This document shows positions 23,915-26,431 of a stretch of DNA of 26,431 bases, piece after piece. Origin of the DNA: RGIG4103 sp045644605 (lineage in GTDB: Bacteria > Bacillota > Clostridia > RUG12999); the NCBI GenBank assembly GCA_045644605.1, contig JAZRHB010000023.1, forward strand, positions 1-26,431. Reading direction: 5' to 3'. Every line of letters starts with the position of its first letter. Positions within the stretch are counted from its first letter, which is position 1. The notes beneath the pieces were generated by a model. The model searched no databases and was not told the origin of the DNA. It was given only the letters and a program-made list of their open reading frames with translations. A program made the position numbers and the translations under genes.

Positions 23915-24478
23915 ATGATATTTTTTATAACTAGCAACAACACTAAAAAGAATGATGAAAAATTCAGTAATATTTATAACACGTATTATTGTTATACATA
24001 CAAAATTGTCATGAATGTACTTAAACATAATTCGGAAGAAACAGAAGATATTGTTCAGGAAGTTTTTACAAATGTATGGAAAACGCTGGATGTTATTACC
24101 GACGATACTTCTGCAAAGGCTTGGATTGCCACCATTGCCCGCAATACGGCAATAAATTTTCTGAAGAAGAAAGCCTCAAAAGATAAAAGAGTGCTTGATA
24201 TTGACGATGATATTATGTATGCGGTTGTTACAAAGGAAGAAAACGACCCGGCTGATTTGGTAGCGAATGCAGATAGTGTAGAAAGAATTTACGAAGAAAT
24301 GAGAAATATGGACAAGAAATATGCCGATGTTCTTTTGTTGAGCTTCAAATTTCATATGACACCTGAAAAAATTGCAGAAGTCCTGCAAAGGAAACCTAAA
24401 ACTGTGTATACGCAGCTGAGCCGCGGCAAACAAATTCTGAAAGAAAAATTGCTTTCTAAAGAAGAGGTGAAACTGTAA
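23915..24478 (+). CDS. ECF-type RNA polymerase sigma factor
   Basis: Directs RNA polymerase to a small set of promoters, usually in response to envelope or external stress. The 187-residue protein has region 2 (FSNIYNTYYCYTYKIVMNVLKHNSEETEDIVQEVFTNVWKTL, then AWIATIARNTAINFLKKK for DNA melting and -10 contact) and region 4 (MDKKYADVLLLSFKFHMTPEKIAEVLQRKPKTVYTQLSRGKQILKEKL, the -35-binding helix-turn-helix). There is no sigma-1 or sigma-3 region, hence the ECF class. GGAAAGGGA precedes the ATG. Its stop overlaps the start of the anti-sigma candidate by one base (TAATG), the usual sigma/anti-sigma coupling. Confidence 0.93.
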   Translation: MIFFITSNNTKKNDEKFSNIYNTYYCYTYKIVMNVLKHNSEETEDIVQEVFTNVWKTLDVITDDTSAKAWIATIARNTAINFLKKKASKDKRVLDIDDDIMYAVVTKEENDPADLVANADSVERIYEEMRNMDKKYADVLLLSFKFHMTPEKIAEVLQRKPKTVYTQLSRGKQILKEKLLSKEEVKL

Positions 24479-25203
24479 TGAATAATAAAAGCTTAAACGA
24501 TAAAGTTCTTGATATTATCATTGAAGAGGCAATAGAAAAATACGCACAGGATATTGCAAATGAAGAAGTGGTTTGTGATATGACGGACGAAGAAATTAAA
24601 CGTATAGAACAGCAGAAAAACCGCATCTATAAAAAAACAGTGGCAAAAATCAAACACCGCCGCATTTCTTACAGAAAAATCATTATCCTTGCGGCAACAT
24701 TGGTTGTTTTGATGGCGCTGGCGCTTAACACATCTGCAGTCCGAACATTCTTGTTTAAAACCTACACAGATATCTCGGGAACAACTTTATATATAACTAC
24801 AACTAAAATTGATGACAGCAGATATAATATTATAAAAGAATTTGAAAATAAAAACGAACTGATTGTTCCCGGCTGGCTTCCGTCCGGAATGGAACTGACG
24901 GAAATAAGAGATGATATTTCATCTATATACTTGAGATTTGAAAGTGGAGAAAAATGGATTAGGTTTTATCAAAGAGGAATAGGAGAAGGAGGTGCAGTGG
25001 TAGAAACAGAAAATAATAAATTTAATCTTACTGACTGTAAGGTGCTGGGAATGGAAGGGAAATTACTTGATATTACAAGTGAATCTAATATACGGTTGTA
25101 TATGGCGGCGTGGAATTCGGACAATGTAAAATATGAATTGACAACCAATCTTGATATAAATGAAATGGAAAATATTTTAAAAAATCTAAAATATTATAAT
25201 TGA
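24478..25203 (+). CDS. Membrane anti-sigma factor candidate, DUF4367-like
   Basis: Probably holds the preceding sigma factor inactive at the membrane. The 241-residue protein has an acidic/basic cytoplasmic N-terminus (1-66), one membrane helix (about 67-85, KIIILAATLVVLMALALNT) and an extracellular C-terminal domain with LIVPGWLPSGMELTEIRDD, IRFYQRG and NLDINEMENILKNLKY. The YxPxGMEL-type strand followed by a C-terminal helix is typical of DUF4367-like domains in Clostridia, often encoded after ECF sigma genes. No zinc-binding HxxxCxxC motif is present, so it is not a classical ZAS anti-sigma. The role is inferred from position and topology. Confidence 0.82.
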   Translation: MNNKSLNDKVLDIIIEEAIEKYAQDIANEEVVCDMTDEEIKRIEQQKNRIYKKTVAKIKHRRISYRKIIILAATLVVLMALALNTSAVRTFLFKTYTDISGTTLYITTTKIDDSRYNIIKEFENKNELIVPGWLPSGMELTEIRDDISSIYLRFESGEKWIRFYQRGIGEGGAVVETENNKFNLTDCKVLGMEGKLLDITSESNIRLYMAAWNSDNVKYELTTNLDINEMENILKNLKYYN

Positions 25204-25205
25204 AT

Positions 25206-25238
25206 TTTGAAGAAAAAAGATTTATTTCTTGTTTATAT
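25206..25238 (+). promoter_or_regulatory. Candidate ECF-sigma promoter of the small secreted-protein gene
   Basis: TTTGAAGAA (25206-25214), 15 nt, TGTTTATAT (25230-25238), directly after the anti-sigma stop and 34 nt ahead of the ATG at 25273. This is the third copy of the element in the window. Confidence 0.7.
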
Positions 25239-25272
25239 TTACAAATAATAAAAACAAGAGAGGTGTCTTCAA

Positions 25273-25680
25273 ATGAAAAAAATAATTAAAAATCTTATTT
25301 TTATGGCGTTAATGGGATGTATGGCGTTTTCAACTGTGGTGTATGCACAAACTCTAAATGTGTGCGGCATCAAAATTATTGATTCTGTATATTTGTTTGA
25401 AGGGTATGTGGAAATTAGTAAGGTGAGCGGAGGAGTAAACATTGATATAGATACAACTGCATATACCGATGTAGAGCATATATATCATGATGTGACAGTT
25501 TATAAAAATGGTGTATGGATTTCCTCTGAAAGGTACGAAGGTTGGAATCGAGACGAGCTTAATACAAACATTCGTCTGGCTGCTAAGTCAGGTGACTATA
25601 TTGATGTTTATGTAGACCATTATACTGATAATCTTGGATACTTAGAAGTAATGCACAGTTCGGAAAATCTTACATATTAA
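25273..25680 (+). CDS. Small secreted protein of unknown function
   Basis: Not recognised. The 135-residue product has a signal peptide (MKKIIKNLIFMALMGCMAFSTVVYA, cleavage after AQ or before it) and a mature part of about 110 residues rich in beta-type alternation and aromatic residues (GYVEISKVSGGVNIDIDTTAY, VTVYKNGVWISSERYEGW, GDYIDVYVDHYTDN). There are no membrane segments or catalytic motifs. GAGAGGTG precedes the ATG. Its own ECF-type promoter and strong terminators downstream make it a single-gene unit next to the sigma/anti-sigma pair, so it is a likely output of that system. Confidence 0.75.
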   Translation: MKKIIKNLIFMALMGCMAFSTVVYAQTLNVCGIKIIDSVYLFEGYVEISKVSGGVNIDIDTTAYTDVEHIYHDVTVYKNGVWISSERYEGWNRDELNTNIRLAAKSGDYIDVYVDHYTDNLGYLEVMHSSENLTY

Positions 25681-25687
25681 TATTCAT

Positions 25688-25755
25688 AGACAGTTCATTG
25701 TAATGCCCCCAACTTTAAACCTAACACGCAGTAAATGAACTGTCTGTCCTTTTAC
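25688..25755 (+). terminator. Long-arm inverted repeat after the small secreted-protein gene
   Basis: AGACAGTTCATT (25688-25699) and its exact complement AATGAACTGTCT (25734-25745) flank a 34-nt loop, followed by GTCCTTTTACTCTTT. The arms are perfect over 12 bp. The large loop is unusual for a terminator; it could be a small repeat element instead. Confidence 0.5.
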
Positions 25756-25758
25756 TCT

Positions 25759-25791
25759 TTCCATCCTGAATATTCAGGATGGAATTTTTTT
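25759..25791 (+). terminator. Strong intrinsic terminator
   Basis: A perfect 26-base palindrome at 25759-25784 (core CATCCTGAA/TTCAGGATG) is followed by seven T. It ends the transcript coming from 25273-25680. Confidence 0.82.
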
Positions 25792-25810
25792 CAATACATA
25801 TTTTGAAAAA

Positions 25811-25866
25811 AGTCTCCCTTTTGTAAAGGGAGGGGGGCTGCCGCAGGCAGACGGAGGGATTGGCAT
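25811..25866. repeat. Dispersed palindromic intergenic repeat
   Basis: Two hairpins in tandem: CTCCCTTT-TGT-AAAGGGAG (25814-25832) and CTGCC-GCA-GGCAG (25838-25850), then ACGGAGGGATT. This GC-rich block stands out from AT-rich surroundings. The pattern CTCCCTTT...AAAGGGAG + CCGCAGGC + GGAGGGATT is familiar as a high-copy intergenic repeat in gut Clostridia genomes; that is from memory and copy number here cannot be seen. Confidence 0.65.
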
Positions 25867-25885
25867 AAAAATTTTAAAAAAACTA

Positions 25886-25913
25886 TTGACAAATCAAAAA
25901 TATATGCTATACT
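25886..25913 (+). promoter_or_regulatory. Sigma-A promoter of the perR-like gene
   Basis: TTGACA (25886-25891), a 16-nt spacer, TATACT (25908-25913) with TGC just upstream (extended -10). Confidence 0.82.
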
Positions 25914-25916
25914 ATA

Positions 25917-25935
25917 AATAGTAACAATTACTATT
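25917..25935. promoter_or_regulatory. Candidate PerR/Fur-type operator
   Basis: AATAGTAACAATTACTATT is a perfect 8-3-8 inverted repeat, just after the -10 box and before the ribosome site. Its position fits autorepression by the encoded Fur-family protein; it is AT-rich like PerR boxes but does not match their consensus exactly. Confidence 0.55.
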
Positions 25936-25957
25936 ATTATTTACGAAGGGTGATGAT

Positions 25958-26350
25958 ATGATGCAAAAAAGGCGTTACAGCAAACAAAGGGAAGCTATTC
26001 TCGGCGCACTTCGAAACACCAAATCTCACCCAAGTGCAAATATGGTTTATGATATTGTAAGGCAGGAAATTCCAAACATCAGCCTCGGTACAGTATACCG
26101 TAACCTTGCGGAGCTTGTTGCAGAAGGCGAGGTTATAAAAATTGATGCGGGGGACGGAATGGAGCATTATGACGGATATAACAAACCGCACTATCATATG
26201 TTTTGTAAAGGGTGTAAATCAGTTTCGGATATTGATATAGAATATAGTGCCGGAATGGACAAAGCAGCCGCAAAAGAAAGCGGTGCGGATATAGAATATC
26301 ATAATGTAGTGTTTATGGGCACTTGCAAAAATTGCAAAAAAATAAATTAA
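25958..26350 (+). CDS. perR: Fur-family regulator, PerR-like peroxide sensor
   Basis: A metal-dependent repressor of oxidative-stress genes. The 130-residue protein has the winged helix (RYSKQREAILGALRNTKSHPSANMVYDIV...LGTVYRNLAELVAEGEV) and a C-terminal dimer domain. The structural zinc site is Cys83, Cys86, Cys123, Cys126. Residues matching B. subtilis PerR metal ligands are all present: His24 (H37), Asp72 (D85), His78 (H91), His80 (H93) and Asp91 (D104). Asp at the last site, rather than the Glu of Fur, favours PerR. CGAAGGG precedes the start (ATG 25958 or 25961). A rubredoxin-domain gene follows 26 nt later, the classic PerR target in clostridia. Confidence 0.87.
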   Translation: MMQKRRYSKQREAILGALRNTKSHPSANMVYDIVRQEIPNISLGTVYRNLAELVAEGEVIKIDAGDGMEHYDGYNKPHYHMFCKGCKSVSDIDIEYSAGMDKAAAKESGADIEYHNVVFMGTCKNCKKIN

Positions 26351-26376
26351 AAATATATTTTATGGAGGAAAAAGTT

Positions 26377-26431
26377 ATGAAAAAATTTGTATGTTCAGTG
26401 TGTGGTTATGTTCACGAAGGGGATATGGCTC
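26377..26431 (+). CDS. Rubredoxin-domain protein (reverse rubrerythrin type), 5' end only
   Basis: Only the first 18 residues are visible: MKKFVCSVCGYVHEGDMA, cut by the right edge. The CxxCGYVH motif is the first half of a rubredoxin iron site. An N-terminal rubredoxin starting this way is typical of reverse rubrerythrin, an NADH/peroxide-scavenging protein of clostridia, but a plain rubredoxin or a flavin fusion cannot be excluded. GGAGG at 26364-26368 precedes the ATG. It is cotranscribed with the perR-like gene. Confidence 0.75.
   Translation, partial: MKKFVCSVCGYVHEGDMA

Noticed and set aside
25811..25866. CRISPR repeat
   Set aside because: Only one unit is present, there are no spacers or cas genes, and the structure is two adjacent hairpins.

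Overview
The window looks like a chromosomal segment of an anaerobic, low-GC Firmicute, most likely a gut-type member of the Clostridia. The evidence is the infC-rpmI-rplT operon with an L20-type leader, consensus sigma-A promoters and strong AGGAGG sites, an NfnAB ferredoxin/NAD(P) transhydrogenase, a PerR-like regulator next to a rubredoxin-domain gene, an SLH-domain surface protein, and an ECF sigma factor paired with a membrane anti-sigma candidate. No tRNA, rRNA, CRISPR array, prophage or insertion sequence was seen.

Layout. 1-2003: a methionine synthase (MetH) cut by the left edge. 2018-3386: translation operon infC-rpmI-rplT behind a strong promoter and an attenuating leader; IF3 most likely starts at an AUU codon. 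3457-10203: a run of same-strand genes: SpoU-family rRNA/tRNA methyltransferase, topA, trmFO, then uxaC and uxuA (uronate catabolism), with uxaC overlapping trmFO by 4 nt. 10278-12610: nfnA-nfnB with their own promoter and a terminator. 12613-13925: a decayed patch holding a DeoR-family regulator broken by a one-base homopolymer frameshift, two back-to-back consensus promoters sharing a palindrome, a truncated ygjV-like membrane gene, and the 3' remnant of what looks like a ceramidase-family gene. 13941-15292: an MFS transporter. 15306-17284 (minus strand): a Gfo/Idh/MocA oxidoreductase and a NagB-like protein. 17475-21104: AraC-type regulator, uxaB and uxaA, completing the galacturonate branch. 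21105-23570 (minus strand): an SLH protein and two small paralogous secreted proteins. 23834-25680: ECF sigma factor, DUF4367-like anti-sigma candidate and another small secreted protein. 25688-26431: terminators, a dispersed palindromic repeat, a PerR-like regulator and the start of a rubredoxin-domain gene.

How the genes work together. UxaC, UxaB and UxaA would take galacturonate to 2-keto-3-deoxygluconate; UxaC and UxuA cover two of the three glucuronate steps (no separate fructuronate reductase UxuB, and no KDG kinase or aldolase, is in the window). AraC probably controls uxaBA and perhaps the divergent oxidoreductase/NagB pair.

The most interesting hidden signal is at the right: three promoter-like elements, TTTGAAGAA - 15 or 16 nt - TGTTTATAT, lie upstream of the ECF sigma gene, of the divergent secreted-protein genes, and of the small secreted protein after the anti-sigma gene. 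They look like the target promoter of this sigma factor and define an apparently self-contained envelope-response regulon with secreted proteins of unknown function.
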